Shown: positions 8,646 through 19,257, counted from the stretch's first letter. The stretch: DNA of 64,000 nt from Sphingobium trunci (GCF_022664535.1 NZ_JAKUJY010000006.1:124001-188000), one strand, 5' to 3'. Notes: generated from the letters alone by a model not told the origin. A program made the numbers and translations.

Positions 8646-10013
8646 ATGGCCAAGGCAAAGCGCAAATTCGTCTGTCAGCAATGCGGTTCGGTCGGCAACC
8701 GCTGGCAGGGCCAATGCGACGATTGCGGCGAATGGAACAGCATCGTGGAGGAAGCCGCCGAGACGGTCTTCTCCGCCCGGCACGACCTGCACACCGGCGG
8801 GCGGGCGCTGACGCTGGTGGGACTGGACGACAAGGTCGAACTGCCCCCGCGCACGACGACCGGCATCGCCGAGTTCGACCGGGCGCTGGGCGGCGGCATC
8901 GTTCCCGGCTCCGCCACGCTGATCGGCGGCGATCCCGGCATCGGCAAGTCCACGCTGCTGTTGCAGGCGGCGGCGCGGATCGCCACCGCCGGGCACAGCG
9001 TCGCCTATATCAGCGGTGAGGAGGCATCCGACCAGGTCCGCCTGCGCGCCCAGCGCCTGGGTCTGGGCGGCGCGCCCGTCCAGCTCGCCAGCGCCACCTC
9101 CGTCCGCGACATATTGACCACGCTGGGGGAGGGGGCGGCGCCTACGCTGCTCATCATCGATTCGATCCAGACCATGCACAGCGACCTGATCGAGGGCGCG
9201 CCGGGCACGGTCAGCCAGGTCCGCGCCTCCTCGCAGGAACTGATCCGCTTCGCCAAGCAGCGCGGCACGGCGGTCATTCTGGTCGGCCATGTCACCAAGG
9301 ACGGCAGCATCGCGGGCCCCCGCGTGCTGGAACATATGGTCGACACGGTGTTGAGCTTCGAGGGCGAGCGCAGCCACCAATATCGCATCCTGCGCGCGAT
9401 CAAGAACCGCTTCGGCGGCACGGACGAGATCGGCGTCTTCTCCATGGTCGCCGAAGGGCTGGAGGAGGTGGCCAACCCCTCCGCCCTGTTCCTCACCCAT
9501 CGGGACGAGAATGTGACGGGCGCGACCGTCTTTCCGGCGCTGGAAGGGACGCGCCCGGTGCTGGTCGAGATCCAGGCGCTGGTCGTACGCCTGTCCAGCG
9601 GCGCCACGCCGCGCCGCGCCGTGGTGGGGTGGGACAATGGCCGCCTCGCCATGATCCTGGCCGTGCTGGAGGCGCGCTGCGGCCTCAGCTTCTCGACCTG
9701 CGAAGTCTATCTGAACGTCGCGGGCGGCTACCGCCTGTCCGATCCTGCCGCGGACCTTGCCGTGGCGGCGGCGCTCATGTCGGCGCTGTCGGAACGCCCG
9801 GTGCCCGCCGACATCGTGCTGTTCGGGGAAATCGCCCTGTCGGGGGAGGTTCGCCCGGTCGCCCACTCCCCGCTCCGCCTGCGCGAAGCCGCCAAGCTGG
9901 GCTTCAACCGCGCCTTCGTCCCGGCCGCCACCGCCGATGGGGTCAAGGGCATTTCCGTAAGCGGCTTTCGCGCGCTTTCGCAACTGGTTGACCAGATGCT
10001 TGGCCGCGGATAG
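8646..10013 (+). CDS. radA: DNA repair protein RadA
   Basis: A 455-residue RecA-like helicase that promotes branch migration and D-loop extension in recombinational repair. It has the N-terminal C4 zinc finger (Cys10, Cys13, Cys24, Cys27), Walker A GGDPGIGKST at 94-103, the RadA-specific KNRFG motif near residue 256, and a C-terminal Lon-like domain beginning about residue 290. Length is normal for the family. It is followed 11 bases later by a cvpA-like gene, so the pair is probably an operon. Confidence 0.96.
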   Translation: MAKAKRKFVCQQCGSVGNRWQGQCDDCGEWNSIVEEAAETVFSARHDLHTGGRALTLVGLDDKVELPPRTTTGIAEFDRALGGGIVPGSATLIGGDPGIGKSTLLLQAAARIATAGHSVAYISGEEASDQVRLRAQRLGLGGAPVQLASATSVRDILTTLGEGAAPTLLIIDSIQTMHSDLIEGAPGTVSQVRASSQELIRFAKQRGTAVILVGHVTKDGSIAGPRVLEHMVDTVLSFEGERSHQYRILRAIKNRFGGTDEIGVFSMVAEGLEEVANPSALFLTHRDENVTGATVFPALEGTRPVLVEIQALVVRLSSGATPRRAVVGWDNGRLAMILAVLEARCGLSFSTCEVYLNVAGGYRLSDPAADLAVAAALMSALSERPVPADIVLFGEIALSGEVRPVAHSPLRLREAAKLGFNRAFVPAATADGVKGISVSGFRALSQLVDQMLGRG

Positions 10014-10024
10014 CCAGCAATTCG

Positions 10025-10540
10025 ATGAACGCCATCGATATCCTCGTCCTGCTGCTGATCGGCGGCTGCGCCATTTTCGGCCTGCTGCGCGGTTTCGTGC
10101 AGGAAACCCTGTCCCTGATCGCCTGGGTCCTTGGCATTTTCGCCATCCGCCTGTTCCACGCATCGGCAACCGAACTGATCAGCCCCTTCGTCGGAACGAC
10201 CAGCGGCGCGGCGGTTCTCGGTTTCATTCTCGTATTCGGCATCACCTTCGGCGCCGGCAAGCTGCTTGCCCACGCAATCGGCCGCCGGACCCGCCAATCG
10301 ATCCTGGGACCGGTGGACCGCGTCCTGGGCGCCGGATTCGGCGCGGTAAAGGGGTTGATCGGCGCGACTCTGATCTTTCTCGCCTTCAGCCTGGTCTACG
10401 ACACTTTCTACGGCAGCGGCGCGCGGCGTCCGGACTGGCTGTCCGATGCACGAACCTATCCGCTGCTCAACGCCAGTGGCCAGGCGATCAGCGAATTCGT
10501 GGCGGAACGGCGCGCCCAAAAACCCGCCGCCAGCGGGTAG
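10025..10540 (+). CDS. CvpA family membrane protein
   Basis: A 171-residue protein with four hydrophobic segments. Its opening NAIDILVLLLIGGCAIFGLL is followed by the GFVQETLSLIAWVLGI motif typical of CvpA/colicin V production proteins. E. coli CvpA is needed for colicin V export and envelope homeostasis. The family often sits next to purF; here it follows radA by 11 bases, a common alphaproteobacterial arrangement. The C-terminal tail is polar and Ala/Lys-rich. Confidence 0.88.
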   Translation: MNAIDILVLLLIGGCAIFGLLRGFVQETLSLIAWVLGIFAIRLFHASATELISPFVGTTSGAAVLGFILVFGITFGAGKLLAHAIGRRTRQSILGPVDRVLGAGFGAVKGLIGATLIFLAFSLVYDTFYGSGARRPDWLSDARTYPLLNASGQAISEFVAERRAQKPAASG

Positions 10541-10663
10541 ATCGGGAAGGGCGTCCAGAAGCCCTCCGTCTTGCCGTCCCCCTTCCATTCCGCCCGCGTA
10601 TCCATGGCAACCTTTCGGTGGTCAGGCTGTTGATCCTGCAACAGCAACCGAAAGGAGCATCCG

Positions 10664-10846
10664 ATGGGCGAATTGACCGACAAGGCGAAGGCCGCAGGCA
10701 ACAAGGCGGCTGGCGCCGTCAAGGAAGCCGTTGGCCGCAACCGTCGCGATCCCGACCTGGTCACGGAAGGCAAGGCGCAAAAGGCCAAGGGAACCGTTCA
10801 GGACGTCAAGGGATCGGTAAAGGGCGCGCTCGGCGACAAGATCTGA
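10664..10846 (+). CDS. CsbD-like stress protein
   Basis: A 60-residue hydrophilic protein made of the CsbD pattern: GELTDKAKAAGNKAAGAVKE, then GRNRRDPDLVTEGKAQKAKG and TVQDVKGSVKG. It is rich in Lys, Ala and Gly with no hydrophobic core, as expected of this mostly disordered family. In Bacillus, csbD is part of the general stress regulon; the molecular role is unknown. A good ribosome site (AAAGGAG) precedes the ATG. It has its own upstream region of about 120 bases and is followed by a hairpin. Confidence 0.9.
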   Translation: MGELTDKAKAAGNKAAGAVKEAVGRNRRDPDLVTEGKAQKAKGTVQDVKGSVKGALGDKI

Positions 10847-10866
10847 TCTGCCAGCCACTCTCATCG

Positions 10867-10893
10867 AAGGCCTCGCCGTCCGGCGGGGCCTTT
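10867..10893 (+). terminator. Rho-independent terminator after csbD-like gene
   Basis: An imperfect inverted repeat (AAGGCCTCGCCG pairing with CGGCGGGGCCTT) with a very short loop lies 20 bases after the csbD stop, followed by a short T run. It separates csbD from the M24 peptidase gene. Confidence 0.6.
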
Positions 10894-10971
10894 GCTGTAT
10901 CAGCATGCTGATACGCCTCTTGCCGCATCCTCCCTTTCATGCTCCTGTCCGGCGCAGCAAGGGAGACATAT

Positions 10972-12294
10972 ATGTTCAATCGGCGGAGCATGCTGGCGGG
11001 CACGACGGCATCGTTGCTTCTATCCACGCGCCTCGGGGCGCAGGTGCTGCCGCCGCAAGGCTTCGCGACCCCGGCGGGCACGGCGCCGTTCCCGCCCGAT
11101 GTCTTCCGCGAACGCCGTCGCCGGGTGATGGAGGCGCTGAAGGACGGTGTCGCGGTTATCTATGGCGCGGATGCCGTGGAGAGCGCGGCGGCCGTCGCGC
11201 CGCCCTTCGTGCAGGATGGCGACTTTGCCTGGCTGACCGGGATTATGGATGAGCCCGGTGCTATCCTGGTCATGGCGCCTGCCGAACGAACCGTCAGGGA
11301 ATGGCTGCTGCTCCCCTCCCGCGATACGGAGGCGGAACGCTGGGACGTCGAACGCCTGCCGCTGGGGACGGAACTGGAGCGGCGCACCGGCTTTGCCCGC
11401 GTGACCCGCGCGGGCAGCCTGGGTGGTCTGGTGACCACTCTTGCCGAACGTTCCAAGACATTGCATTTCCTTGGTCCCATCGTCGGCACCTCCGCGCCGG
11501 TCCCCAAGGCGCTGGACCTTTATGGCAAGGTGATGCAGCGGGTGCCGGGCGTCTCGCTCAAGGATGACAGCGGCCTTCTTGCCTCGCTGCGCATCGTCAA
11601 GGAAGCGCGCGAACTGAAACTGATGCGCAAGGCGGCGGCAGCCACCGCGCGCGGTCACATCGCCGCGATGCGGCAGGTTCGGCCCGGCATGACGGAAAGG
11701 CAGTTGAAAGCGATATTGGAGGATGCCTTCCGCGCTGGCGGCGGGGAGGGGCTGGCCTATGACAGCATCGTTGCGACCGGCCGCAACGCCGCGTCGCTCC
11801 ATTATACCGGCGGCAGCGGGGTGATCGGCGCGAACGACCTGGTCCTGATCGATGCCGCCGCCTCCGTTGGGGGCTATGCCTGCGATGTGACGCGCACTTT
11901 CCCGGCGAGCGGGAAATTCACCCCGGAACAGCGTGCCAATCACGAACTGGTTCTCTCGGCCCAGGCCGCTGCCGTCGCGAAGCTCCGGGCGGGCGTCTAT
12001 TATGAGGATTTGGTCGAAGCGGCGAAGGATGTGTTTCGCAAGGCGGGACGGGTCGATGATTTCACCCATGGCCTTGGCCATCTGGTCGGGCTTGACGTGC
12101 ATGATGTCGGCGACATGTCGAAGCCGCTGCCGGCTGGCGCCGTCATCACCGTGGAGCCGGGATTATATGTGCAGTCCGCCAATTACGGCATCCGGATCGA
12201 GGATCTCTATCTGATCACGCCCACCGGATCGCAGCGGCTGAGCGAAGCTATCCCCCGGACGGCGACGGAGATCGAGGCGGCGATGGCGCGTTAA
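10972..12294 (+). CDS. Exported M24 family aminopeptidase P-like metallopeptidase with Tat-type signal
   Basis: A 440-residue protein. The N-terminus MFNRRSMLAGTTASLLLS has a twin-arginine signal, so export of a folded metalloenzyme is likely. An N-terminal creatinase-type domain is followed by the M24 pita-bread domain with its five metal ligands in order: Asp in LVLIDAAAS, Asp in YACDVTRTF, His in HGLGHLVGLDVHD, Glu in ITVEPGLY and Glu in IRIEDLY. It removes N-terminal residues before proline (family knowledge). GGGAGA-type ribosome site precedes 10972; an ATG at 10939 is in frame but would displace the Tat motif. Its stop overlaps that of the convergent symporter gene. Confidence 0.88.
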   Translation: MFNRRSMLAGTTASLLLSTRLGAQVLPPQGFATPAGTAPFPPDVFRERRRRVMEALKDGVAVIYGADAVESAAAVAPPFVQDGDFAWLTGIMDEPGAILVMAPAERTVREWLLLPSRDTEAERWDVERLPLGTELERRTGFARVTRAGSLGGLVTTLAERSKTLHFLGPIVGTSAPVPKALDLYGKVMQRVPGVSLKDDSGLLASLRIVKEARELKLMRKAAAATARGHIAAMRQVRPGMTERQLKAILEDAFRAGGGEGLAYDSIVATGRNAASLHYTGGSGVIGANDLVLIDAAASVGGYACDVTRTFPASGKFTPEQRANHELVLSAQAAAVAKLRAGVYYEDLVEAAKDVFRKAGRVDDFTHGLGHLVGLDVHDVGDMSKPLPAGAVITVEPGLYVQSANYGIRIEDLYLITPTGSQRLSEAIPRTATEIEAAMAR

Positions 12295-13676
12295 TCCTCC
12301 TCGGGCGCCGCCAGATAATGTCGCACGTCGCGCCGCAATTCCCCGGCGCACAGATAGAGCGCGATCACATTGGGGATCGCCATCAGGAAGAAGCTGCTGT
12401 CGACGATGCCGACCACCCGGCCGAGGTCGATGGCGGCCGCCGGGGGCAGGGCGACGATGTAGAGGATCTTGTACGCCCATTGCGCCTTGGGGCCATTGCC
12501 GAACAGATAGCCCCAGGCCTGCAAGCCGTAGAAGCCCCAGGCCACCAGCGTCGAATAGGCGAACAGCACCACGACGACCGCCAGCAGCCAGGGAAACCAG
12601 GACGATACCTGGGCGAAGGCGGCGGAGGTGATGGCGATCCCCTCCAGCCCCGATTTCCATGTGCCCGCGACCACCAGCGCCAGGCCGCCTACGGCGCAGA
12701 CGATCATCGTGCCGAGCAACGGTTCGAGCAGCGCCACCAGCCCCTCGGACACGGGGTGCCGGACGCGGGCAAGGCTGTGCGCCATCACCGCCGATCCCAC
12801 GCCCGCCTCGCTGGCGAACACGGCGCGGCGCATGCCCGCGACGAAGGCCCCCACCGCGCCGCCGGTCGCGGCCTGCCCGCTCCACGCGCCATGCCAGATT
12901 TCGGCGAGGGCAGCGGGAATGGCGGCCGCATGCAGGATCAGCACCGTCGCGACGCCGATCAGGTACACCGCGACCTTGAGCGGGGTCAGCCGCTTCGCCA
13001 CCTCGCCCAGCCAGGCCGCGCCGCCCAGGGTCACCAGCGCGACCGCCGCGGCGAGGATCGTGCCATAGACCCAGCCACTGCTGAATCCCGTCACCACCTT
13101 GACCTGCGCGAAGCTCTGGTTGACCTGCACCATGGGGATCGCCCCGAACAGTGCGAAAAAGGCATAGGCGCCGCCGAGTATCAGCCCGATTTTCGGCCAT
13201 CCCCGCGCGGCACCCACGGCCTTCAGCACGTACATCGGCCCGCCATGGACATGGCCCCGGCTGTCGAAGGTGCGATATTTAAGCCCCAGCGTGACCTCCG
13301 CCATCTTCATCGTCATGGCGAACCAGCCGATGATGAACATCCACAGGATCGCGCCTGGGCCTCCCATCGTCAGCGCCACCGCGACGCCCGCGATATTGCC
13401 AAGCCCGATCGTACCGGACAGCGCTGTCGACAGCGCTCCCCATTGGCTGACATCCCCCTTCGCCTCGCCCTCATGCGGCTGGGTCCTCAGGATGCGCAGC
13501 GCGCGGCCGACCGCGGTGAGATTGGGGAAGCCCAGCCAGACGGTGAAGAACAGCATCGGCAGCGCCAGATAGAGTACGATCAGCTCGATCCGCGCGCCCA
13601 GCACCGGCACCTTGAAGAATACCGCGCCGGAAAGCGCGTCCACTGCTGCGTTAAATCCGTCCATCGGCCATGACAT
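12291..13676 (-). CDS. Alanine/glycine:cation symporter (AGCS family)
   Basis: A 461-residue inner-membrane protein with about ten transmembrane helices. The AGCS hallmark is [20 protein letters not shown], followed by the [17 protein letters not shown] region and the mid-protein [15 protein letters not shown] motif. It takes up alanine or glycine with Na+ or H+. The first ATG (13676) is used; ATG at 13664 is also possible. It converges on the M24 peptidase with overlapping stop codons and is divergent from glmM, with about 77 bases between. Confidence 0.92.
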   Translation of the reverse strand: MSWPMDGFNAAVDALSGAVFFKVPVLGARIELIVLYLALPMLFFTVWLGFPNLTAVGRALRILRTQPHEGEAKGDVSQWGALSTALSGTIGLGNIAGVAVALTMGGPGAILWMFIIGWFAMTMKMAEVTLGLKYRTFDSRGHVHGGPMYVLKAVGAARGWPKIGLILGGAYAFFALFGAIPMVQVNQSFAQVKVVTGFSSGWVYGTILAAAVALVTLGGAAWLGEVAKRLTPLKVAVYLIGVATVLILHAAAIPAALAEIWHGAWSGQAATGGAVGAFVAGMRRAVFASEAGVGSAVMAHSLARVRHPVSEGLVALLEPLLGTMIVCAVGGLALVVAGTWKSGLEGIAITSAAFAQVSSWFPWLLAVVVVLFAYSTLVAWGFYGLQAWGYLFGNGPKAQWAYKILYIVALPPAAAIDLGRVVGIVDSSFFLMAIPNVIALYLCAGELRRDVRHYLAAPEED

Positions 13677-13753
13677 GGCGGGTCGGCGGTGGAAAGTCGA
13701 ACAAAGATTGCTATGGGGTGGAGACAGGGTTCACCGCATGGGCGGCAGGGATT

Positions 13754-15094
13754 ATGAGCAGAAAATATTTCGGCACGGACGGCATTCGCGGACGCACCAA
13801 CCAATGGCCGATGACGGCCGAACTGGCGATGAAGGTCGGCATGGCGGCGGGCAAGCATTTCCAGCGCGGCACTCACCGCCATCGCGTGGTCATCGGCAAG
13901 GATACCCGCCTGTCGGGCTATATGGTTGAAAATGCGCTGGTCGCGGGCTTTACCGCGGTCGGCATGGATGTGGTGCAGTTCGGGCCGATCCCGACCCCCG
14001 CCGTGGCGTTGCTGGCCCATTCGATGCGCGCCGATCTGGGCGTCATGATCTCCGCCAGTCACAACCCCTATTTCGATAATGGGATCAAGCTGTTCGGTCC
14101 GGACGGCTACAAGCTGTCGGATGAGGATGAACTGAAGATCGAGGCGATGCTGGAGCAGGAGATTCCGCCTGCCGCGTCGCAGGACATCGGCCGCGCCCGC
14201 CGTGTCGAGGATGCGCGGGGCCGCTATATCCACGCGGTCAAGTCCAGCTTCCCCGCGGACCTGCGCCTGGATGGTCTCAAGATCGTGGTGGATTGCGCCA
14301 ATGGCGCCGCCTATCAGGTCGCGCCCTCCGCTCTCTGGGAACTGGGTGCGGAGGTGGTGGCGGTCGGCGTCACGCCCAACGGCATCAACATCAACGACCA
14401 GTGCGGATCGACCGCGCCGCATTTGCTGCAGGAGACGGTGGTGGCTTCCGGTGCCGATATCGGCATTGCGCTGGATGGCGATGCCGACCGGCTGATCGTG
14501 GTCGATGAGCATGGCACCATCGTCGATGGCGATCAGATCATGGCGCTGATCGCGGGCAATTTCGCGCGGGCGGGGACGCTGCGCGGCGGCGGGCTGGTGG
14601 CGACGGTGATGTCGAACCTGGGGCTGGAGCGATTCCTGATCGGCCAGGGCATGGCACTGGAACGCACCAAGGTCGGCGACCGCTATGTGCTGGAACGGAT
14701 GCGGGAGGGTGGCTTCAATGTTGGGGGCGAGCAGTCCGGGCATATGATCCTGTCGGACTATGCCACGACCGGGGACGGAACGGTGGCTGCGTTGCAGGTG
14801 CTGGCTGCGCTGGTGCGATCGGGCAGGCCTGCCAGCGAAGTGCTGCATCAGTTCGATCCGGTGCCGCAGCTGTTGAAGAATGTCCGCTTTTCCGGCGGCA
14901 AGCCGCTGGAGCATGAGGATGTGAAGCGGGTGATCGCGCAGGCCGAGGCGGAACTCAGCGGCTCTGGGCGACTGGTGATCCGGCCTTCGGGTACGGAGCC
15001 GGTGATCCGCGTCATGGCGGAGGGCGACCGCGAGGAACAGGTCAAGGATGTGGTCGAGCGTATCTGCGACGCCGTGGCGAAGGCGGCCGCCTGA
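13754..15094 (+). CDS. glmM: Phosphoglucosamine mutase
   Basis: A 446-residue enzyme that converts glucosamine-6-phosphate to glucosamine-1-phosphate for peptidoglycan and LPS precursors. The catalytic serine loop [14 protein letters not shown] places Ser at about 102, the metal loop DGDADR is near 241-246, and the phosphate-binding [15 protein letters not shown] is at the C-terminus. The start [13 protein letters not shown] matches the family exactly; an upstream in-frame ATG is ignored. Its TGA shares a base with the ATG of the DUF1272 gene, opening an overlapping four-gene run. Confidence 0.96.
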   Translation: MSRKYFGTDGIRGRTNQWPMTAELAMKVGMAAGKHFQRGTHRHRVVIGKDTRLSGYMVENALVAGFTAVGMDVVQFGPIPTPAVALLAHSMRADLGVMISASHNPYFDNGIKLFGPDGYKLSDEDELKIEAMLEQEIPPAASQDIGRARRVEDARGRYIHAVKSSFPADLRLDGLKIVVDCANGAAYQVAPSALWELGAEVVAVGVTPNGININDQCGSTAPHLLQETVVASGADIGIALDGDADRLIVVDEHGTIVDGDQIMALIAGNFARAGTLRGGGLVATVMSNLGLERFLIGQGMALERTKVGDRYVLERMREGGFNVGGEQSGHMILSDYATTGDGTVAALQVLAALVRSGRPASEVLHQFDPVPQLLKNVRFSGGKPLEHEDVKRVIAQAEAELSGSGRLVIRPSGTEPVIRVMAEGDREEQVKDVVERICDAVAKAAA

Positions 15095-15318
15095 TGCTGG
15101 AGATGCGCCCCGATTGCGAACGCTGCGGCACCGATCTGCCCGCTGATGAGCCGGGCGCTTTCATCTGTTCGTTCGAATGCACATTCTGCGCGCCTTGCGC
15201 CGAGATCCTGGACGATCGCTGCCCCAATTGCGGTGGCGAACTGATGGACCGGCCGACCCGCGTCGGGGACGCGCTGAAGCGCAATCCGGCCTCGATGGAG
15301 CGGCATTTCAAGGGATGA
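15094..15318 (+). CDS. DUF1272 small cysteine-rich zinc-binding-like protein
   Basis: A 74-residue protein with eight cysteines (8, 11, 25, 29, 32, 35, 43, 46) spaced as CxxC, CxxxCxxCxxC and CxxC, which could hold two zinc ions in a zinc-ribbon or treble-clef form. The DUF1272 opening LEMRPDCERCGTDLP is clear. Function is unknown. It sits inside a translationally coupled run: its ATG overlaps the glmM stop and its stop overlaps the thiD start (ATGA). Such constant coupling suggests a housekeeping role, but this is inference. Confidence 0.85.
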   Translation: MLEMRPDCERCGTDLPADEPGAFICSFECTFCAPCAEILDDRCPNCGGELMDRPTRVGDALKRNPASMERHFKG

Positions 15319-16076
15319 CACCGGCCCGCATTCTGATCATTGCCGGTTCGGACAGCGGCGGCGGCGCGGGGATCCAGGCGGATATCCGCACCGTGACGTT
15401 GCTGGGCGGCCATGCCATGACCGCCATCACCGCAATCACGGCGCAGAATACGCTGGGCGTGCAGGCCGCGCATCCCGTGCCGGCCGAGATGGTGATCCGG
15501 CAGATGGACAGCGTCATCAGCGACATCGGCGTGGATGCGGTGAAGATCGGCATGATCGGCTCGGCGGGAACGGCAGCGGCGGTGGCGGAGCGCCTGGCGC
15601 TGCTGGAGGGCGTGCCGATCGTGTTCGATCCCGTGATGGTCGCCACCAGCGGATCGTCACTGGCGGATGCGGCGACCATCGCGGCGTTCGAAAAGCTGAT
15701 GGCGATCGCTACCCTCGTCACACCGAATATTCCGGAACTGGAAGCATTGGGCGGCGAGGAAATCGCGATCCGTTTCGCGACCCATGTGCTGGCCAAGGGC
15801 GGTCATGGCGAAGGGCCGATGCTGACCGACCGGCTGATCGGGCCGCAGGGCGTGCGCAAGGCCTGGAGCAATGCGCGGATCCACACGCCGCACACCCATG
15901 GCACCGGCTGCACCTTGGCCAGCGCGATCGCGACCGGTCTGGGGCAGGGCCGGGATCTCATCGACTCGATCGAGCGCGGCCGCAAATATGTGCGGGAGGC
16001 GCTCGCCCTTGCGCCGGGGCTGGGGCAGGGCCATGGGCCTATGGGCGCGCCCTTCGGTTTCCATCAACATGCCTGA
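15315..16076 (+). CDS. thiD: Bifunctional hydroxymethylpyrimidine kinase/phosphomethylpyrimidine kinase
   Basis: A 253-residue ribokinase-fold enzyme that phosphorylates HMP and then HMP-P for thiamine synthesis. Motifs include the N-terminal [43 protein letters not shown] and the anion hole [16 protein letters not shown] with catalytic Asp replaced in position as usual for ThiD (GTGC). The ATG at 15315 overlaps the DUF1272 stop. No other thi gene or TPP riboswitch is visible. Its last codons overlap rnhB by eight bases. Confidence 0.94.
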   Translation: MTPARILIIAGSDSGGGAGIQADIRTVTLLGGHAMTAITAITAQNTLGVQAAHPVPAEMVIRQMDSVISDIGVDAVKIGMIGSAGTAAAVAERLALLEGVPIVFDPVMVATSGSSLADAATIAAFEKLMAIATLVTPNIPELEALGGEEIAIRFATHVLAKGGHGEGPMLTDRLIGPQGVRKAWSNARIHTPHTHGTGCTLASAIATGLGQGRDLIDSIERGRKYVREALALAPGLGQGHGPMGAPFGFHQHA

Positions 16077-16668
16077 TTTTTCCCATGAGCTGCTGCATCA
16101 TCCGGGGTTGGTGGCCGGAGTGGACGAGGCGGGCCGGGGGCCGCTGGCCGGGCCGGTGGTCGCGGCGGCCGTCATCCTGCGCGTGGAGGATTGTCCCGAC
16201 GGTCTCAATGACAGCAAGCAGTTGAGCGCCGCGAAGCGGGCGGTGCTGGAGAGGGAGATCAAGGCGCGGGCGCTTTGCTGGGGTCTGGGTGTCGCTTCGG
16301 TCGAGGAAATCGACAGCATCAACATCCTCTGGGCGACGATGCTGGCGATGACGCGGGCGGTCGAGGCGTTGACCCAGGATTGCGCACATGTGCTGGTCGA
16401 CGGCAATCGCTGCCCGCAATGGCGCTGGGCCTCGACAGCGGTGGTGGAGGGAGACGCCAAATGCCTCTCGATCGCGGCGGCCTCCATCCTCGCCAAGGAA
16501 GCGCGCGACCGGATGATGGTCGAGGCGGCGGCCGTCCACCCGCATTATGGCTGGGAAACCAACAAGGGCTACGGCAGCGCCAAGCATCTGGCGGCGCTGC
16601 GCGAGCATGGACCGACGCCGCTCCACCGCAGGAGCTTTGCGCCGGTGGCTCAACTCGGCCTGTTGTAG
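16069..16668 (+). CDS. rnhB: Ribonuclease HII
   Basis: A 199-residue endonuclease that nicks RNA in RNA:DNA hybrids, including single misincorporated ribonucleotides. The catalytic DE pair (Asp19-Glu20) is in [15 protein letters not shown], further acidic residues are in [10 protein letters not shown] and [19 protein letters not shown], and the C-terminal region has [17 protein letters not shown]. Length fits type 2 RNase H. It overlaps thiD by eight bases and ends the glmM-DUF1272-thiD-rnhB run. Confidence 0.95.
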   Translation: MPDFSHELLHHPGLVAGVDEAGRGPLAGPVVAAAVILRVEDCPDGLNDSKQLSAAKRAVLEREIKARALCWGLGVASVEEIDSINILWATMLAMTRAVEALTQDCAHVLVDGNRCPQWRWASTAVVEGDAKCLSIAAASILAKEARDRMMVEAAAVHPHYGWETNKGYGSAKHLAALREHGPTPLHRRSFAPVAQLGLL

Positions 16669-16748
16669 GCAGGCAACGCGGCGCAATTGTCCCAGGACGG
16701 GATCGCTGGGGGCTGGTGTCGCCGCGTCTTGTGGTTAAAAAAGGATAT

Positions 16749-17480
16749 ATGTCCTTGCTTCGCTCCCTTCTTGCCGCGGCTGTGCTGGCCTTGTTGCAGG
16801 CGCAGCCGGCGGGCGCGCAGGAGGCGCTGGGACCGGGCGGTTATCGCTGGCTGGAGGATGGGCCGCCGGCGGGGCCGCTTTACATGGTCATCAGTCTCGA
16901 TCAGCAGCGTGTGCATGTCTATGATGGCGACCGGCTGGTGGGCATCGCCAGCGTGTCGACGGGGATGAAAGGGCATCGCACGCCCACCGGCGAATTTCCG
17001 ATCCTGCAGAAGCGGGAATGGCACCGTTCCAATGTCTATTCCAACGCCCCCATGCCCTTCATGCAGCGGCTGACCTGGGATGGGATCGCGCTTCATGCGG
17101 GACAGAATCCGGGATATCCCGCCAGTCATGGCTGTATCCGCCTGCCCTATGCCTTTGCACGCAGGTTGTTCGGAATGACGCGGTTGGGCACGCTCGTCAG
17201 CGTGACGACCGACCGTCTCGGCCCCGCACTGATGGTGGATGCGCAGGTGATTGCCGATCCCGATCATCCGGGGAGCGCGCTGGTGACCTTCACGCCCAGC
17301 AGCCCTCGACAACTCGCGTCCCAGCCCGGCGTGCCGCCGCCGGCCGCCGCCCCGCAGCCTGTCAGCGCATACGGTCTTCCAGTGCAATGGGCCGTGAACG
17401 AGGTGAAGCCGCCGGAGCAGGCCAACCCCATGCTGGCCATCGATCCCGCCATTTTCCGGCCTCACCTGCGGCGGCGTTAA
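16749..17480 (+). CDS. Secreted L,D-transpeptidase (YkuD domain)
   Basis: A 243-residue protein with a signal peptide ending near AGA-QE. The YkuD catalytic domain begins around residue 40 (YMVISLDQQRVHVYDGD) and has the signature HAGQNPGYPASHGCIRLP with the nucleophilic Cys. It forms 3-3 peptidoglycan crosslinks or attaches proteins to the wall. The C-terminus is proline/alanine-rich. AAGGAT precedes the ATG at 16749. It follows rnhB by 80 bases and converges on ahpF through a strong hairpin. Confidence 0.92.
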   Translation: MSLLRSLLAAAVLALLQAQPAGAQEALGPGGYRWLEDGPPAGPLYMVISLDQQRVHVYDGDRLVGIASVSTGMKGHRTPTGEFPILQKREWHRSNVYSNAPMPFMQRLTWDGIALHAGQNPGYPASHGCIRLPYAFARRLFGMTRLGTLVSVTTDRLGPALMVDAQVIADPDHPGSALVTFTPSSPRQLASQPGVPPPAAAPQPVSAYGLPVQWAVNEVKPPEQANPMLAIDPAIFRPHLRRR

Positions 17481-17517
17481 TCCTGCAGAGGCAGGATATC
17501 TGAATGACTGGACGGCG

Positions 17518-17553
17518 AAGGAGCAGCCCGTTCCGCAGAACCGGCTGCTCCTT
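17518..17553. terminator. Bidirectional terminator hairpin between L,D-transpeptidase and ahpF
   Basis: A perfect 11-bp stem (AAGGAGCAGCC with GGCTGCTCCTT) with a 14-base loop sits between two convergent genes, with a short T run on either strand. A smaller stem (ATCCTGC/GCAGGAT) lies just upstream. Confidence 0.7.
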
Positions 17554-17565
17554 TCCGGCATTCCA

Positions 17566-19164
17566 TCAGGCCGCCTGTTGCGCGCTGTCCTCCGTGGCGG
17601 GCAGCCGGATGAGATAGTCGAAGGCCGAAAGCGCCGCCGTCGAGCCCGCGCCCATGGCGATCACGATCTGCTTGTAGGGCACTGTCGTGCAATCGCCTGC
17701 CGCGAAGATACCCGGCTGGCTGGTTTCGCCGCGCGCATCGATCTCGATCTCGCCGCGCGGGGAGAGGGCGATCGCGTCCTTCAGCCATTCGGTGTTCGGG
17801 ACCAGGCCGATCTGGACGAAAATCCCCTCCAGTTCGATGTCATGCTCCGTGCCGTGGTTGCGATCCTTGTAGCTGAGGCCGGTGACGCGTTCGCCATTGC
17901 CTTTCACCCTGGTCGTGAGCGCCGAGGTGATGATCTTTACATTGGGCAGGCTGGCGAGCTTGCGCTGCAACACCGCGTCGGCGCGAAGCTGGCTGTCGAA
18001 TTCGATCAGCGTCACATGGGCGACGATCCCGGCAAGGTCGATAGCCGCCTCGACGCCGCTATTGCCGCCGCCGATGACCGCCACACGCTTGCCCTTGAAC
18101 AGCGGACCATCGCAGTGCGGGCAGTAGGCGACGCCCTTGTTGCGATAATCCTCTTCGCCCGGTACGCCCATCTGCCGCCAGCGCGCGCCGGTGGAGAGGA
18201 TGACGGTGCGGCCCTTCAGCGAGGCGCCATTGTCCAGCACGACCTCATGATAGCCGCCTTCGCTCCTCGCGGGGATCAGCTTCGCGGCTTTCTGAAGGTT
18301 CATGATCTCGACGTCATAATCCTTCACATGGGCTTCGAGGGCGGAGGCGAGCTTGGGGCCTTCGGTACGGCTGACGGAGATGAAATTCTCGATATCCATC
18401 GTGTCCAGCACCTGACCGCCGAAACGCTCCGCCGCGACGCCGGTACGGATGCCCTTGCGCGCCGCATAGATCGCCGCTGCCGCGCCGGCCGGGCCACCGC
18501 CGACCACCAGCACCTCGAACGGATCCTGCGCCCTCATCTTCTCGGCCGCGCGAACCGCCGCACCGCTGTCGATTTTCGCGACGATCTGTTCCAGCTCCAT
18601 GCGGCCACTGGCAAAGGGCTGGCCGTTCAGGAAGACGGTGGGGACAGCCATGACCTTGCGGGCATCGACCTCTTCCTTGAACAGCGCGCCGTCAATGGCG
18701 GTATGGCTGATACGGGGGTTCAGCACGGCCATCAGATTGAGCGCCTGCACCACGTCGGGGCAGTTCTGGCAGGACAGCGAGAAATAGGTTTCGAAAGTGA
18801 AATCGCCGTCGATATCCTTGATTTGCTGGATCAGGTCCTGCGCCGCCTTGGAGGGATGACCGCCGACCTGGAGCAGCGCCAGCACCAGCGAGGTGAATTC
18901 ATGCCCCATCGGGATCCCTGCGAAGGTCACGCCGATGTCGGTGCCCGCGCGGCGGATCATGAAGCTGGGCTTGCGCGCGTCATGACCGGCGAGGACCAGC
19001 GACACCTTGTCCGACAGCTCGGCAATCTCCGTCAGCAGGCCTTCGAGTTCGCGGGATTTCGCGCCATCGTCCAGCGAAGCCACCAGCTCGATCGGCTGGG
19101 TGATGTTCGCCATATAGGCCTTGAGCTGGCCCTTGAGATTTGCGTCCAACATATTGTTCTCCAT
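17566..19164 (-). CDS. ahpF: Alkyl hydroperoxide reductase subunit F
   Basis: A 532-residue flavoenzyme that passes electrons from NADH to AhpC. The N-terminal half is the tandem thioredoxin-like domain with a CxxC in [13 protein letters not shown]. The C-terminal half resembles thioredoxin reductase, with the FAD motif [19 protein letters not shown] and redox centre YCPHCDG. Length matches the family. It lies about 150 bases downstream of ahpC on the same strand, with a strong hairpin between, so it is probably read through from the ahpC promoter at reduced level. Confidence 0.95.
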   Translation of the reverse strand: MENNMLDANLKGQLKAYMANITQPIELVASLDDGAKSRELEGLLTEIAELSDKVSLVLAGHDARKPSFMIRRAGTDIGVTFAGIPMGHEFTSLVLALLQVGGHPSKAAQDLIQQIKDIDGDFTFETYFSLSCQNCPDVVQALNLMAVLNPRISHTAIDGALFKEEVDARKVMAVPTVFLNGQPFASGRMELEQIVAKIDSGAAVRAAEKMRAQDPFEVLVVGGGPAGAAAAIYAARKGIRTGVAAERFGGQVLDTMDIENFISVSRTEGPKLASALEAHVKDYDVEIMNLQKAAKLIPARSEGGYHEVVLDNGASLKGRTVILSTGARWRQMGVPGEEDYRNKGVAYCPHCDGPLFKGKRVAVIGGGNSGVEAAIDLAGIVAHVTLIEFDSQLRADAVLQRKLASLPNVKIITSALTTRVKGNGERVTGLSYKDRNHGTEHDIELEGIFVQIGLVPNTEWLKDAIALSPRGEIEIDARGETSQPGIFAAGDCTTVPYKQIVIAMGAGSTAALSAFDYLIRLPATEDSAQQAA

Positions 19165-19257
19165 GGGTTGGGCGCGCCGATCCGGGGCACGCGGCTATCC
19201 GATCGCCGGAGCAGCAGCCAGCGTTCGAAGATAGCGATGATTTCGTGATATAAAAGC

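Noticed and set aside
10596..10663. GGCAAC...GTTG upstream of the csbD-like gene as an EcfG promoter
   Set aside because: Does not fit GGAAC-N16/17-CGTT; too many mismatches in sequence and spacing.
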